Assembly: GCA_028291285.1 (NCBI GenBank) | Contig: JAQGIJ010000123.1 | Location: forward strand, 1 to 10,712 | Direction of reading: 5' to 3' | DNA length: 10,712 nucleotides | From: Phenylobacterium sp. | GTDB lineage: Bacteria; Pseudomonadota; Alphaproteobacteria; Caulobacterales; Caulobacteraceae | In this document: in pieces, positions 1-8,290 of the stretch | How positions within the stretch are numbered: position 1 is the stretch's first letter | How the letters are laid out: the number at the start of each line of letters is the position of its first letter | Program-made: the position numbers and the translations under genes | The notes under the pieces: generated by a model | What the model was told of the DNA's origin: nothing | Databases searched by the model: none | What the model saw: only the letters and a program-made list of their open reading frames with translations

Positions 1-865
1 CGGCGTAGTCGGCCGAGAAGCTCACGCCCTTCAGAGGCACGGGCCGGAAGTCGCGGGTCTGGGCCAGCGTCTTCAGCGCCTCGAAGTCGAGGCCGGCCTT
101 GCGGAGGAGGTCGAGGGCCGCCTCGCGGGTGATCCAGGCCTCCAGCGGCGCATGGGCCCTGGCCGCGTCGGGACGGACGATGTCGAAGATCGCGCCGGTG
201 TTGGAGTTCTTCACCGTCGCCCAGCCGTAGGCTGCCGGCGCGGTCTCGTGGATGACGATGAAGCCCGCCGCACCCTGCCGCGCGGCCTCCTCGAACTTGT
301 AGGTCCAGCGGCCGTAGTAGGTCATCGCCTTGCCGCCGAAGTCGCCTTTCCCGGTCTCGAAGTCCGGATCGTTGACCAGGACGAGGGCGATCTTGCCCTT
401 CAGGTCGTAGCCCTTGAAGTCGTCCCAGCCGCGCTCCGGCGCCTTCACGCCGTAGCCTATGAAGACCACCGGCGCGGCCTTGATGGCGACGTGGGTCGCC
501 CCGGTCTCGGCCGCGCGCACGGCGATCTGCTCGCCTTGGGTGAAGCTCTCGACCTGCCCGCCGGCGCGGACGCTCGCCGACATCGGACCGGCGATCTCGA
601 ACCGCGCCAGCGGCACGGCCTGGGTCCAGGCGCGGCCGTTCGGCGTCGGGTCGCCGCCCGGCTGCAGGCCGGCGGCGGCGAGCTGGCCGGAGACGTAGGC
701 GATCACCTTGGGCTCGGCGGCCGAGGCCGTGCCGCGGCCCTCGAAGGCGTCGGAGGCCAGAACCTGGATGTCCGTGACCATCCGCTGCGTCGAGACGGCG
801 GGCGAGGCGGCCTGGGCGTCGCCGGCGACCAGGGCCAAGGCGAGGCCGGCGAACGCGATCTTCAT
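1..865 (-). CDS. M28-family metallopeptidase with PA domain, N-terminal part (runs off left edge)
   Basis: This is the first 288 codons of an exported zinc-dependent aminopeptidase-like protein of peptidase family M28; the stop lies beyond base 1. The ATG at 865-863 begins a typical signal peptide: MKIAF, a hydrophobic core, then a probable signal peptidase I site after A-Q-A at about residue 19. The family's N-terminal signature LASDAFEGRG is at residues 36-45. A protease-associated (PA) domain covers about 125-235, with VVFIGYGV, DLKGKIALVLVNDPDF and later GAAGFIVIHE. The zinc ligands and catalytic Glu of M28 enzymes lie further on and are not in the window, so activity cannot be judged. 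The protein should act in the periplasm or be secreted, trimming peptides. No strong Shine-Dalgarno precedes the ATG. A candidate promoter lies at 903-932. The family call is confident; substrate is unknown. Confidence 0.88.
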   Translation of the reverse strand, partial: MKIAFAGLALALVAGDAQAASPAVSTQRMVTDIQVLASDAFEGRGTASAAEPKVIAYVSGQLAAAGLQPGGDPTPNGRAWTQAVPLARFEIAGPMSASVRAGGQVESFTQGEQIAVRAAETGATHVAIKAAPVVFIGYGVKAPERGWDDFKGYDLKGKIALVLVNDPDFETGKGDFGGKAMTYYGRWTYKFEEAARQGAAGFIVIHETAPAAYGWATVKNSNTGAIFDIVRPDAARAHAPLEAWITREAALDLLRKAGLDFEALKTLAQTRDFRPVPLKGVSFSADYA

Positions 866-902
866 AAAAACGGCAAGCTCTTGTGAAACGAACGAGGCCG
901 GG

Positions 903-932
903 AACCTAGCGGGGGGCGGATCGCGGCGCCAA
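903..932 (-). promoter_or_regulatory. Candidate housekeeping promoter for the M28 peptidase gene
   Basis: Read on the minus strand, TTGGCG (932-927) is followed 18 bases later by TAGGTT (908-903). The -10 sits inside GCTAGGTTCC, which resembles the alphaproteobacterial -10 consensus GCTANAWC, and the -35 is one base from the TTGACG consensus. The -10 lies about 37 bases upstream of the ATG at 865. The match is by eye only. A similar GCTAGGCTCC occurs ahead of the receiver gene near 10475. Confidence 0.35.
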
Positions 933-974
933 GGCAGACCTTGCGCGGCGTCGCCGGGGTGCGCCAACCGATGC

Positions 975-984
975 TTAACGTTAA
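975..984. promoter_or_regulatory. Palindrome TTAACGTTAA, possible regulator-binding site
   Basis: This is a perfect 10-base palindrome that also reads as two TTAACG copies in tandem. It lies 110 bases upstream of the peptidase start and 214 bases upstream of the efflux operon start. TTAA pairs recall binding sites of the cell-cycle regulator CtrA (TTAA-N7-TTAA), but the spacing here is only two bases, so it does not fit that consensus. It may equally be an operator for an unlinked repressor of the pump, or chance. Confidence 0.25.
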
Positions 985-1197
985 CGCGAATACACTTCAC
1001 ATCGACGGGCGATTGCGCGAAACCCGGGCGGGTCGGGCGTCCGCGAGAGGCGACGGCGGGGGTGACGCTTTGCGCAAGGGGTGTGTCGGCCAGGTGCTTG
1101 CGCCAGCGCGGGCCGTCGTCCAACTAGCCCGGAAAGCGGCGCCGTGCCCGCCGCAGGGGATCATCGCCGGACCGCGTCCGGCTTGAAGACACCGCTG

Positions 1198-2607
1198 ATG
1201 CGTTCCGCTCCCCCGATCCTCGTGCTCGCCTGTCTGGCGCTGGCCGCCTGCGGCTCCGTGCGCAAGCCGGACCTGCGCCTGCCCGCGGCCTATGAGGCGC
1301 CGCCGGCCGCCGCCTCCGCCCAGGCCGTGCCGCTCGACCGCTGGTGGACCGCCTTCGACGACCCGCAGCTCACCACGCTGATCGAGCAGGCCATGGTGGC
1401 CAACCCGGACGCCAGGAGCGCCGCGGCCCGGCTGCGCGAGGCGCAGGCCAGCCGCGCCAGCCTACTCTCCCAGTTCCTGCCGCAGGGCGACCTGACCGGC
1501 TCGGCCAAGCGTACCCACTCCACCCAGGTCGCCGGCACGGTGATCGACATCCCGGGCTTCTCCACCAGCGGGATATCGGAGGCCTATGCGGCGAACTTCA
1601 ACGTCAGCTGGGAGGTCGACCTGTTCGGCCGGATCTTCGCCGCCAACCGCATCGCCAAGGCCGAGATCGCCGCCGCGCAGCTGGACTATGAAGGCGCCCG
1701 CGCCAGCCTCGCGGCCCAGACGGCGGACGCCTACTTCCAGGTGCGCGGCCTGGCCATTCAGCTGGCGGACGCCCGCGAGACCGCGCGGATCGAGCGCGGG
1801 CTCTATGATGTGGCGACCCGCCGCGCCGAGGTGGGGATCGCGGCCACGTCCGACGCCGACCGGGTGGCGGGCGACCTTGCCCAGGCCGAGGCGCAGGCCG
1901 CCGGGCTGGAGGCCGAGCTGCAGGTGGAGCGCCGCACCCTGCTGATCCTGGCCGGACGGATCGTGGAGCCCGTCGCCAGCGTCGAGGCGCCGCCCTTCGT
2001 GGGCGAGGCGCCGCCGGCGCCCATCAGCATACCCAGCGAGCTCCTCCGGCGCCGCCCCGACGTGCGTGCGGCGCAGGAGCGCCTGCGCTCCGCGCTCGGC
2101 CAGCGCGACCTCGATCGCCTCGACCTGTTCCCGGTCTTCAAGCTGACGCCGGGCCTGGGCTGGTCGAAGCAGATCCAGCCCGGTTTCCTCGCGGAGACGG
2201 ACACCTGGACGCTGGCCGCCACCGCGAGCCAACCGGTGCTCAGCATCCCCAAGCTCCTCGCCGACCTGCACGCCCAGAACGCCCGGGCCGAACAGGCCGT
2301 CGCCGCTTACGAGAAGACGGTGCAGACCGCCTTCGGCGAGGCGGAGGGCTCGCTCGTGCGGCTCGACGCCGACCGCCGCCGGGTGGCGACGCTCACCACC
2401 GGCGAGGCCCGCGCGGCGCGCGCCTATCGGGCCGCGCAGCTCGGCTACAGCCGCGGGCTCACCGACCTGCAGACGGCGCTTTCGGTCGAGCAGTCCTGGC
2501 GCGCCACCCGCGCCCAGCTGACCGCAGCCCAGGTCGCCTCCGTGCGCCAGGCGGTGCAGGCCTACAAGGCGCTGGGCGGCGGCTGGCCGGCCGGCGAGGC
2601 CAATTGA
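1198..2607 (+). CDS. RND efflux outer-membrane factor lipoprotein, NodT/OprM type
   Basis: This is the trimeric outer-membrane channel of the tripartite pump encoded by this operon, 469 residues, the usual length for the NodT/OprM family. The ATG at 1198 was chosen because it directly starts a lipoprotein signal peptide with lipobox L-A-A-C and acylated Cys18; the frame is open back to 1081 but that extension is not protein-like. Family features in order: DRWWTAFDDPQL at 47-58, ANPDARSAAARL at 68-79, SWEVDLFGRI at 137-146 near the first beta-barrel hairpin (about 100-140), RRRPDVRAAQERL at 284-296, the second barrel hairpin at about 312-347, and YKALGGGW at 456-463. The two helical tunnel segments are Ala/Arg/Glu-rich. 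GAAGA-like pairing about 8 bases upstream of the ATG is weak. It is first in the operon, 11 bases before the adaptor gene. Substrate cannot be told from sequence. Confidence 0.92.
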   Translation: MRSAPPILVLACLALAACGSVRKPDLRLPAAYEAPPAAASAQAVPLDRWWTAFDDPQLTTLIEQAMVANPDARSAAARLREAQASRASLLSQFLPQGDLTGSAKRTHSTQVAGTVIDIPGFSTSGISEAYAANFNVSWEVDLFGRIFAANRIAKAEIAAAQLDYEGARASLAAQTADAYFQVRGLAIQLADARETARIERGLYDVATRRAEVGIAATSDADRVAGDLAQAEAQAAGLEAELQVERRTLLILAGRIVEPVASVEAPPFVGEAPPAPISIPSELLRRRPDVRAAQERLRSALGQRDLDRLDLFPVFKLTPGLGWSKQIQPGFLAETDTWTLAATASQPVLSIPKLLADLHAQNARAEQAVAAYEKTVQTAFGEAEGSLVRLDADRRRVATLTTGEARAARAYRAAQLGYSRGLTDLQTALSVEQSWRATRAQLTAAQVASVRQAVQAYKALGGGWPAGEAN

Positions 2608-2618
2608 GACATGACCGC

Positions 2619-3719
2619 ATGAGACGATTTCCGATCCTGACGCTCCTCGGCGCTGCGGCGCTGCTGCTCGGCGCCTGCCACAAGCCGGCGCCCGGCCCGG
2701 GGCTGGCGCAACAGGCGCGCGCGGTGAGCGTGGTGACGGTGGAGCCCCACGCCATCGTCGGCGCGCTGGCCGCTTCCGGCGACCTGGTGCCGCGCCAGGA
2801 GGCTGCGGTGGCGCCCGAGGTGACCGGCTATCGCGTGGCCGCCGTGCTGGCCGACGTCGGCCAGTTCGTGAAGGCCGGCGAGACGCTGGTCCGGCTCGAC
2901 CCTGCGCTGATCGAGAGCCAGCTCGCCCAACAGCAGGCGCTGGCCGCCCAGGCCGAGGCCCAGGCCGCGCAAGCCGAGGACCAGGCCGCGCGCGTCAAAG
3001 GCCTCGAAGGCCAGGGCGTGCTCAGCGAGGAGCAGATCGATCAGCGACGCTTCCAGGCCCGGGCCGCGCGCGCCACGGCGAACGCCCAGGCCGCGGCGCT
3101 GCGCGACGTGCGCACGCGCGCCGGCAAGCTCGCGGTGACCGCGCCCGTCGGCGGGCTGATCCTGGAGAAGACGGTGCGGCCCGGCGACCTCTCCGCCGTC
3201 GGCGCGACGCCGTGGTTCCGCATCGCCGCCGACGGCCAGATCGAGCTGCAGGCGCAGCTTTCGGAGGACGACCTCGCCCGCATCCGCCCAGGCCAGCACG
3301 CCGAGGTGACCTTGCCGAGCGGTCAGACGACCACCGGCGTCGTGCGCCTGATCAGCCCGCAGATCGACCCGCAGTCGAAATTGGGCTTCGTGCGCATCAC
3401 CCTGCCGGTGCGCGGCGACATCCGCGCCGGCGGGTTCGGCCGCGCGGTGTTCACCGATGCGGCCGGCGTCGCGCTCGCGATACCGGAGACGGCGGTGCGC
3501 TATGACGCCGACGGCGCCAGCGTCATGGTGGTGCAGGCCGACAACCGGGTGAAGCGCGTGCCGATCCGCACCGGCATGCGCGGCGGCGGCCTGGTGCAGA
3601 TCGTCGAGGGCCCGCCGGTCGGCGCGCGCATCGTGCAGAACGCCGCGAGCTTCCTGCTGGACGGCGACCGCGTGGCGCCCGCCAATGCCGCCGCCCCGGC
3701 CGCGGCGTCGCGCCGATGA
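2619..3719 (+). CDS. RND efflux periplasmic adaptor (membrane fusion protein) lipoprotein
   Basis: This is the adaptor that links the inner-membrane permease to the outer-membrane channel, 366 residues from the ATG at 2619. The start gives a lipoprotein signal (MRRF, Leu/Ala core, lipobox L-G-A-C, Cys20). A TTG at 2604 that overlaps the previous stop would add five residues and cannot be excluded. Domain order: first lipoyl half about 57-93 (VAPEVTGYR, VKAGETLVRLD), coiled-coil hairpin about 95-165 rich in Ala and Gln, second lipoyl half about 170-200 (LAVTAPVGGLI, VRPGDL), beta-barrel about 207-282, and a membrane-proximal domain to about 350. The hairpin tip carries R125-x3-L129-x6-S136 with D141, the motif known to contact TolC-type channels. 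The C-terminus is an Ala/Pro tail. Its TGA overlaps the permease ATG by four bases (ATGA), so the two are probably translationally coupled. Confidence 0.93.
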   Translation: MRRFPILTLLGAAALLLGACHKPAPGPGLAQQARAVSVVTVEPHAIVGALAASGDLVPRQEAAVAPEVTGYRVAAVLADVGQFVKAGETLVRLDPALIESQLAQQQALAAQAEAQAAQAEDQAARVKGLEGQGVLSEEQIDQRRFQARAARATANAQAAALRDVRTRAGKLAVTAPVGGLILEKTVRPGDLSAVGATPWFRIAADGQIELQAQLSEDDLARIRPGQHAEVTLPSGQTTTGVVRLISPQIDPQSKLGFVRITLPVRGDIRAGGFGRAVFTDAAGVALAIPETAVRYDADGASVMVVQADNRVKRVPIRTGMRGGGLVQIVEGPPVGARIVQNAASFLLDGDRVAPANAAAPAAASRR

Positions 3720-6700
3720 GCGAGACCCCCGCCGAGGGCCACAGCGGCGGCCTCAGGATCTCCGCCTGGGCGATCCGCAACCCGGTGCCGGTGGCGGTGC
3801 TGTTCCTCGCCCTGCTGCTGGGCGGGGTGATCGCCTACACGCGCCTGCCGGTGAAGCAGTTCCCCAACCTCACCTTCCCGCTGGTGACGGTCACCGTCAC
3901 CGAGAGCGGCGCCGCGCCCGGGGAGATGGAGACCCAGATCACGCGCCCGGTGGAGGACGCCGTCGCCGGCCTGTCGAACGTCAAGAACGTGCAGTCCAGT
4001 GTCACCCAGGGCGTCTCGAGCACGAGCATCGAGTTCGAGATGGGCGAGGACCTGCAGAAGAAGACCGACGAGGTCCGCGCCAAGATCGACCAGACTCGCG
4101 CGCAGCTGCCGCGCGACATCGACGCGCCGGTGGTCACTCAGGTGGAGGTCGACGCCGCCCCGATCCTGACCTACGCGGTCTCCGCGCCGGGGATGAGCGA
4201 TGCGGACCTCTCGTGGTTCGTCGACGACACCATCTCCCGCCAGCTGCAGGCCGCCAAGGGCGTGGCCCAGATCAGCCGCGTGGGCGGGGTGAACCGCGAG
4301 ATCAACGTGCTCGTCGATCCCGACCGGCTCGCCGCCCGCGGGCTCACCGCCGCCCAGGTCAACAATGCGCTGCTGAACGTCCAGACCGATGCGCCGGGCG
4401 GCCGGGTCCAGGTGGGCGGACGCGAGCAGACCCTGCGCGTGGTGGGCACGGTCGACACCCTGCGGCAGCTGCGCCAGCTGATCATTCCGACCATCGCCGG
4501 CCGCTACGTGAAGCTCACCGACGTGGCCGACGTGGGCGACGGCGCCTCGGAGGTGCGCGGCTTCGCCCGGCTGAACGGCCGCCCCGTGGTCGGCTTCCAG
4601 GTGATGAAGACCCGCGAGGCCAGCGACGTCGCCGTCGACGACCACGTCAAGGCCAAGCTCGCCGAGCTCGAGAAGGCCAACCCGAACGTGAAGTTCACCC
4701 GGATCTTCGCGACGGTGGACGAGACCCGCGCCAGCTTCCGCGCCACCCAGCACGTGCTGCTGGAAGGCATGATCCTGGCCGCGCTCGTGGTGCTTTTCTT
4801 CCTGCGCGACTGGCGCGCGACGATGATCACCGCCCTGGCCATGCCGATCTCGCTGATCCCCACCTTCCTGGTGATGATGGCGCTGGGCTTCTCGCTCAAC
4901 GTGGTGACCCTGCTGGCGCTCACCCTGGTCATCGGCATCCTGGTCGACGACGCCATCGTCGAGATCGAGAACATCGAGAAGCGGGTGGCCGCGGGCCTGC
5001 GCCCGTACGACGCGGCCATGCAGGGCGCCGACGCCATCGGCCTGGCGGTGGTCGCCACCACCATGGCCATCGTCGTGGTGTTCACGCCCGTCAGCTTCAT
5101 GCCGGGCATCCCGGGGCAGTTCTTCCGGGAGTTCGGCCTCACCGTCTGTGTGGCGGTGCTGTTCTCGCTGCTGGTGGCGCGCCTGCTGACGCCGCTGATG
5201 GCGGCCTATCTGCTCAAGCCCACCCGCAAGGCGCATCCGCGCAAGCCGTTCGGCGGGCCCTACCGGCGCGTGCTCGAATGGGCGCTCGACCACCGCATCA
5301 TCGCCTCCATCGCCGGCGGCGTGCTGTTCGTGCTGTCCTTGATGCTGGTGCCGCTGCTCCCGCAGGGATTCCAGCCCGCGGGCGATCCCGACTACCTCTA
5401 CGTCAACATCCAGGGTCCCCCCGGGGCCACCGCCACCGACATGGAGACCACGGTCGAACAGGTCACCCGAGTCTTCCGGGGCCAGCCCGAGGTCACCGGC
5501 GTGTTCGCCCAGGTGGGCTCGACGGCGGGGGGCGGCTTGTTCGGCGCCAGTGGCGGTTCCGACCTGCGCTCCGGGACGGTGACGGTGCTGCTGCGCCGCG
5601 ACCGCAAGGCGTCCGGCGACCAGATCCGCGCCCGGCTCCATGGCGCCCTGCAGGCGATCCCGGACGCGCGGCTCAACTTCCTCAACTTCCAGGGTGCGTC
5701 CGGCTTCCAGCAGGTTCTGACCGGAGACAATCCGCAGGCGCTGCAGCAGGCCGCGACGGAGCTCGAACGCGAGATGCGCGGCCTGAAGGAGGTGACCGAC
5801 CCCAGGCCCTCCACCCCGCCGGTCACGCCCGAGTTGGTGATCCGGCCCCGGCCCGACGAGGCCGCGCGCCTCGGGGTCTCCACCGACGCCATCGCGCTCG
5901 CCGCCCGGGTGGCGACCGTGGGCGACATCGACGCCAACGTGGCCAAGCTAGACCAGGGCGAACGGCGGATCCCGATCCGCGTGCGCCTGCCCGCCGACGC
6001 GCGCGCCGACCTCGAGCGCATCCGCAGCCTGCGCGTGCCCACCGCCAGCGGCGGGATCACCACCCTCGGCTCGGTCGCCGACGTGGACTTCCAGGCGGGC
6101 CCCGCCCGGATCTCGCGGCTCAACCGCCAGCGGCAGATGACCGTCGAGGCGGAGCTTAACGGCGTGGTGCTCGGCCAGGCCAACGCCGCGGTGAAGAAGC
6201 TGCCGATCATGCAGCGCCTTCCCGACGGCGTGCGGCCGGCGGCGATCGGCGACGCCGAACAGATGCAGGAGCTGTTCGGATCCTTCGGCATGGCGATCTT
6301 CGCCGGCGTGGGGATGATCATGGGCGTGCTGGTCCTGCTGTTCCGCTCCTTCTTCAAGCCGGTGGTGATCCTCTCGGCCCTGCCGCTGGCGGTGGGCGGC
6401 GCCTTCCTCGGCCTGCTGGTGTTCCGGCTGTCGCTGTCGCTCCCTTCGCTGATCGGCTTCCTGATGCTGCTCGGCCTGGCGGCGAAGAACTCCATCCTGC
6501 TCGTCGAGTACGCCATCGAGCGCGAGCGCGCCGGCGTTCCCCAGCGCGAGGCCCTGCTGGAGGCGTGCCGCGAGCGCTCGCGGCCGATCGTCATGACGAC
6601 CGTCGCCATGGCCGCCGGCATGCTGCCCACCGCGCTCGCCCTGGAGAAGGGCGCGGAGTTCCGCCAGCCCATGGCCGTGGCGGTGATCGGCGGCCTGATC

Positions 6701-6844
6701 ACCTCCACCATGCTGTCGCTGGTGCTGGTGCCGGTGGTCTACGAGTTCGTCGACGACTTCGAGCAGTGGCTGCGGCCCAAGCTCGCCCGGCTGATCACCC
6801 CGCGCGATCCCGTAGGCCTGCCGGCGCCGGAGGACCGGCTCTAA
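3716..6844 (+). CDS. RND efflux inner-membrane permease (AcrB-like, HAE1-type)
   Basis: This is the proton-driven drug/proton antiporter of the pump, 1042 residues, a normal length for AcrB-type transporters. The first membrane helix is at about 25-42, followed by the porter signature VKQFPNLTFPLV (46-57). The second helix bundle starts at about 347. The proton-relay pair D411-D412 lies in LVIGILVDDAIVEIENI on the fourth helix, and K924 in GLAAKNSILLVEY on the tenth, matching AcrB D407, D408 and K940. Two large periplasmic regions (about 43-345 and 555-850) form the porter and docking domains. A Gly-rich loop lies at 601-614. The gene starts inside the adaptor stop codon. Its TAA overlaps the stop of the convergent dehydratase gene, so no intergenic terminator separates them. 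Multidrug export is the family role; the actual substrates (drugs, bile salts, solvents or plant phenolics) are not predictable here. Confidence 0.95.
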   Translation: MSETPAEGHSGGLRISAWAIRNPVPVAVLFLALLLGGVIAYTRLPVKQFPNLTFPLVTVTVTESGAAPGEMETQITRPVEDAVAGLSNVKNVQSSVTQGVSSTSIEFEMGEDLQKKTDEVRAKIDQTRAQLPRDIDAPVVTQVEVDAAPILTYAVSAPGMSDADLSWFVDDTISRQLQAAKGVAQISRVGGVNREINVLVDPDRLAARGLTAAQVNNALLNVQTDAPGGRVQVGGREQTLRVVGTVDTLRQLRQLIIPTIAGRYVKLTDVADVGDGASEVRGFARLNGRPVVGFQVMKTREASDVAVDDHVKAKLAELEKANPNVKFTRIFATVDETRASFRATQHVLLEGMILAALVVLFFLRDWRATMITALAMPISLIPTFLVMMALGFSLNVVTLLALTLVIGILVDDAIVEIENIEKRVAAGLRPYDAAMQGADAIGLAVVATTMAIVVVFTPVSFMPGIPGQFFREFGLTVCVAVLFSLLVARLLTPLMAAYLLKPTRKAHPRKPFGGPYRRVLEWALDHRIIASIAGGVLFVLSLMLVPLLPQGFQPAGDPDYLYVNIQGPPGATATDMETTVEQVTRVFRGQPEVTGVFAQVGSTAGGGLFGASGGSDLRSGTVTVLLRRDRKASGDQIRARLHGALQAIPDARLNFLNFQGASGFQQVLTGDNPQALQQAATELEREMRGLKEVTDPRPSTPPVTPELVIRPRPDEAARLGVSTDAIALAARVATVGDIDANVAKLDQGERRIPIRVRLPADARADLERIRSLRVPTASGGITTLGSVADVDFQAGPARISRLNRQRQMTVEAELNGVVLGQANAAVKKLPIMQRLPDGVRPAAIGDAEQMQELFGSFGMAIFAGVGMIMGVLVLLFRSFFKPVVILSALPLAVGGAFLGLLVFRLSLSLPSLIGFLMLLGLAAKNSILLVEYAIERERAGVPQREALLEACRERSRPIVMTTVAMAAGMLPTALALEKGAEFRQPMAVAVIGGLITSTMLSLVLVPVVYEFVDDFEQWLRPKLARLITPRDPVGLPAPEDRL

Positions 6845-7830
6845 ATCTCGCCCGTGATCACGCGGGCGAAGAGGCCGGGGTCGACATTGCCGCCGGACAG
6901 CACGAGGCCGACGGTGCGGCCCTTCGCCTCCACCTTGCCGGTGAGCAGGGCCGCCAGTCCGACCGAGCCGCCGGGCTCGACGACCAGCTTCAGGGTGGAG
7001 AAGGCGTAGCGCATCGCCTCGGCCACCTCCGCGTCGGTCACCGCCACCGCGCCGGCGAGGTTGCGCTGCAGGATCGGAAAGGTGATCTCGCCGGGCGCCG
7101 GGCTCTCCAGCGCATCGCACAGCGAGCGGCCGGCGGGCTTGATGGCGACGCGCCGGCCCGCCGCCAGCGACTGCGCCAGGTCCTCGAAGCCGGCCGGCTC
7201 GACGCCCCAGAGCTCGGTGGCGGGCGAGAGCGCCTTCATGGCCAGCGAGAGGCCGGCGAGCAGGCCGCCGCCGCTGACCGGGGCCAGCGCCAGGTCGAGC
7301 GCGGCGCCCCTGGCCTGCGCCTGCCTGGCGAGCTCCAGCCCCACCGTCCCCTGGCCGGCGACGATGTGCGGGTCGTCGAAGGCGGGCACGACCGTCGAGC
7401 CGCGCTCGTCGGCGATGGCCTGGGCGATGGCCTCGCGGCTCTCCGTCAGCCGGTCGTAGCGGCGCACCTCCGCCCCATAGGCCAGCGTCGCCTCGACCTT
7501 CACCGCCGGCGCGTCGGCCGGCATGACGATGAGGGCGGGGATCTCCAGCAGCCGGGCCGCCAGCGCCACGCCCTGCGCGTGGTTGCCGGAGGAGAAGGCC
7601 ACGACGCCGCGGCGGCGCTCTTCCGGCGTCAGCTGGACCAGCCGGTTGTAGGCGCCGCGGAACTTGAAGGCGCCGACCCGCTGCAGGGTCTCGGGCTTGA
7701 TCAGCACGCGCGCGCCGAGCCGCGCGTTCAGCGCCGGGCTTTCGATCAACGGCGTCTCGACGGCGTGTCCGGCCAGCCGCGCCGCGGCGGCCTCGACGTC
7801 GGCGAAGGTGACGCTCGCGCGAAGGCTCAC
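6841..7830 (-). CDS. PLP-dependent threonine/serine dehydratase-like enzyme (fold type II)
   Basis: This 329-residue enzyme belongs to the tryptophan-synthase-beta (fold type II) PLP family and resembles threonine ammonia-lyases and serine racemases, which convert threonine or serine to a 2-oxo acid plus ammonia or epimerise serine. The PLP lysine is K56 in [10 protein letters not shown]. The substrate loop SSGNHAQG is at 80-87, the phosphate-binding loop SGGGLLAG at 186-193, and the C-terminal LSGGNVD at 311-317. E211 and D217 may match the metal site of serine racemase. It ends where the fold ends, with no C-terminal ACT domain, so it looks like a catabolic type rather than the isoleucine-regulated IlvA. 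The start is GTG at 7830, overlapping the VOC stop as GTGA; no better ATG is available. It is probably translated by coupling to the VOC gene. The exact substrate (threonine, serine or 3-hydroxyaspartate) is uncertain. Confidence 0.87.
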   Translation of the reverse strand: MSLRASVTFADVEAAAARLAGHAVETPLIESPALNARLGARVLIKPETLQRVGAFKFRGAYNRLVQLTPEERRRGVVAFSSGNHAQGVALAARLLEIPALIVMPADAPAVKVEATLAYGAEVRRYDRLTESREAIAQAIADERGSTVVPAFDDPHIVAGQGTVGLELARQAQARGAALDLALAPVSGGGLLAGLSLAMKALSPATELWGVEPAGFEDLAQSLAAGRRVAIKPAGRSLCDALESPAPGEITFPILQRNLAGAVAVTDAEVAEAMRYAFSTLKLVVEPGGSVGLAALLTGKVEAKGRTVGLVLSGGNVDPGLFARVITGEI

Positions 7831-8246
7831 CGGGCAAACACCATGGCGTCATCGGCGAAGGCCTTGAACTCCAGGGCGTTGCCGGAGGGGTCGAGGAAGA
7901 ACAGCGTCGCCTGCTCGCCCGGCTCGCCCTTGAAGCGCACCTGAGGGGCGATGATGAAGTCGGTCCCGGCGGCCGTCAGCCGCGCGGCCAGCGCCTCCCA
8001 GGCCGGCAGGCTGAGGATCACCCCGAAGTGGCGGACCGGCACGTCCTCGCCGTCGACGGCGCTGGTCCGGCGGTGTCCGGCCTCCTCGGGCGCCAGGTGG
8101 GCCACGATCTGGTGGCCATGGAAGTCGAAATCGACCCAGTCGTCGCTGCAGCGCCCCTCCGGGCAGCCCAGCAGCCCGCCGTAGAAGGCGCGAGCCTCGG
8201 CGAGGTCCTTGACGGGGAAGGCGAGGTGGAAGCGGGGCAGGTCCAT
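7827..8246 (-). CDS. VOC-family protein (glyoxalase/dioxygenase/bleomycin-resistance fold)
   Basis: This 139-residue protein has the two beta-alpha-beta-beta-beta modules of the vicinal oxygen chelate superfamily. Module one runs about 5-55 ([22 protein letters not shown], then HGHQIVAHL) and module two about 70-128 ([10 protein letters not shown], then [14 protein letters not shown]). Likely metal ligands are H7, a His or Gln on the strand at 45-50, H73 and E126, so the metal site seems complete. Such proteins include extradiol dioxygenases, glyoxalase I and antibiotic-binding proteins; the sequence does not choose among them. The ATG at 8246 was selected because the fold begins directly after it. 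The frame stays open far upstream, but that part is the antisense of the lipoprotein gene. No strong Shine-Dalgarno is seen. The stop TGA lies inside the GTGA start of the dehydratase gene, suggesting a two-gene unit. Confidence 0.85.
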   Translation of the reverse strand: MDLPRFHLAFPVKDLAEARAFYGGLLGCPEGRCSDDWVDFDFHGHQIVAHLAPEEAGHRRTSAVDGEDVPVRHFGVILSLPAWEALAARLTAAGTDFIIAPQVRFKGEPGEQATLFFLDPSGNALEFKAFADDAMVFAR

Positions 8247-8290
8247 GGGCGTCTGATATCGCGGCGCGCCCGCTCCGTCTTGCCCGATAG

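Larger units (their letters stand above)
866..1197. other. Divergent intergenic region between the M28 peptidase and the RND operon
   Basis: This 332-base stretch separates two divergent transcription units. It should hold the control region of the efflux operon, but I cannot name an operator with confidence. The most visible element is TTAACGTTAA at 975-984, a perfect 10-base palindrome in an AT-rich patch. A second palindrome, TTGCGCAA, lies at 1070-1077. No -35/-10 pair on the plus strand is convincing; TTGCGC at 1098 with ACTAG at 1123-1127 is the best weak option. Short open frames here, such as 941-1186, lack a ribosome binding site and any protein-like composition. No TetR, MarR or LysR regulator gene adjoins the operon inside the window. 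Confidence 0.6.

Noticed and set aside
941..1186. 81-codon open frame in the region upstream of the efflux operon
   Set aside because: It has no ribosome binding site and no recognisable composition or motif, and it overlaps the probable control region.
3500..5641. 713-codon open frame antisense to the adaptor and permease genes
   Set aside because: It is very rich in His, Gly, Asp and Arg with no domain-like pattern, as expected for the reverse frame of GC-rich coding DNA. The permease on the other strand has all family motifs.
3685..6159. 824-codon plus-strand open frame overlapping the permease
   Set aside because: It is a shifted frame of the permease, with low-complexity Arg/Pro/Gly composition and no membrane helices.
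5948..7852. 634-codon minus-strand open frame spanning the dehydratase and the permease end
   Set aside because: It is an alternate frame of the dehydratase plus antisense of the permease, again Arg/Gly/His-rich without motifs.
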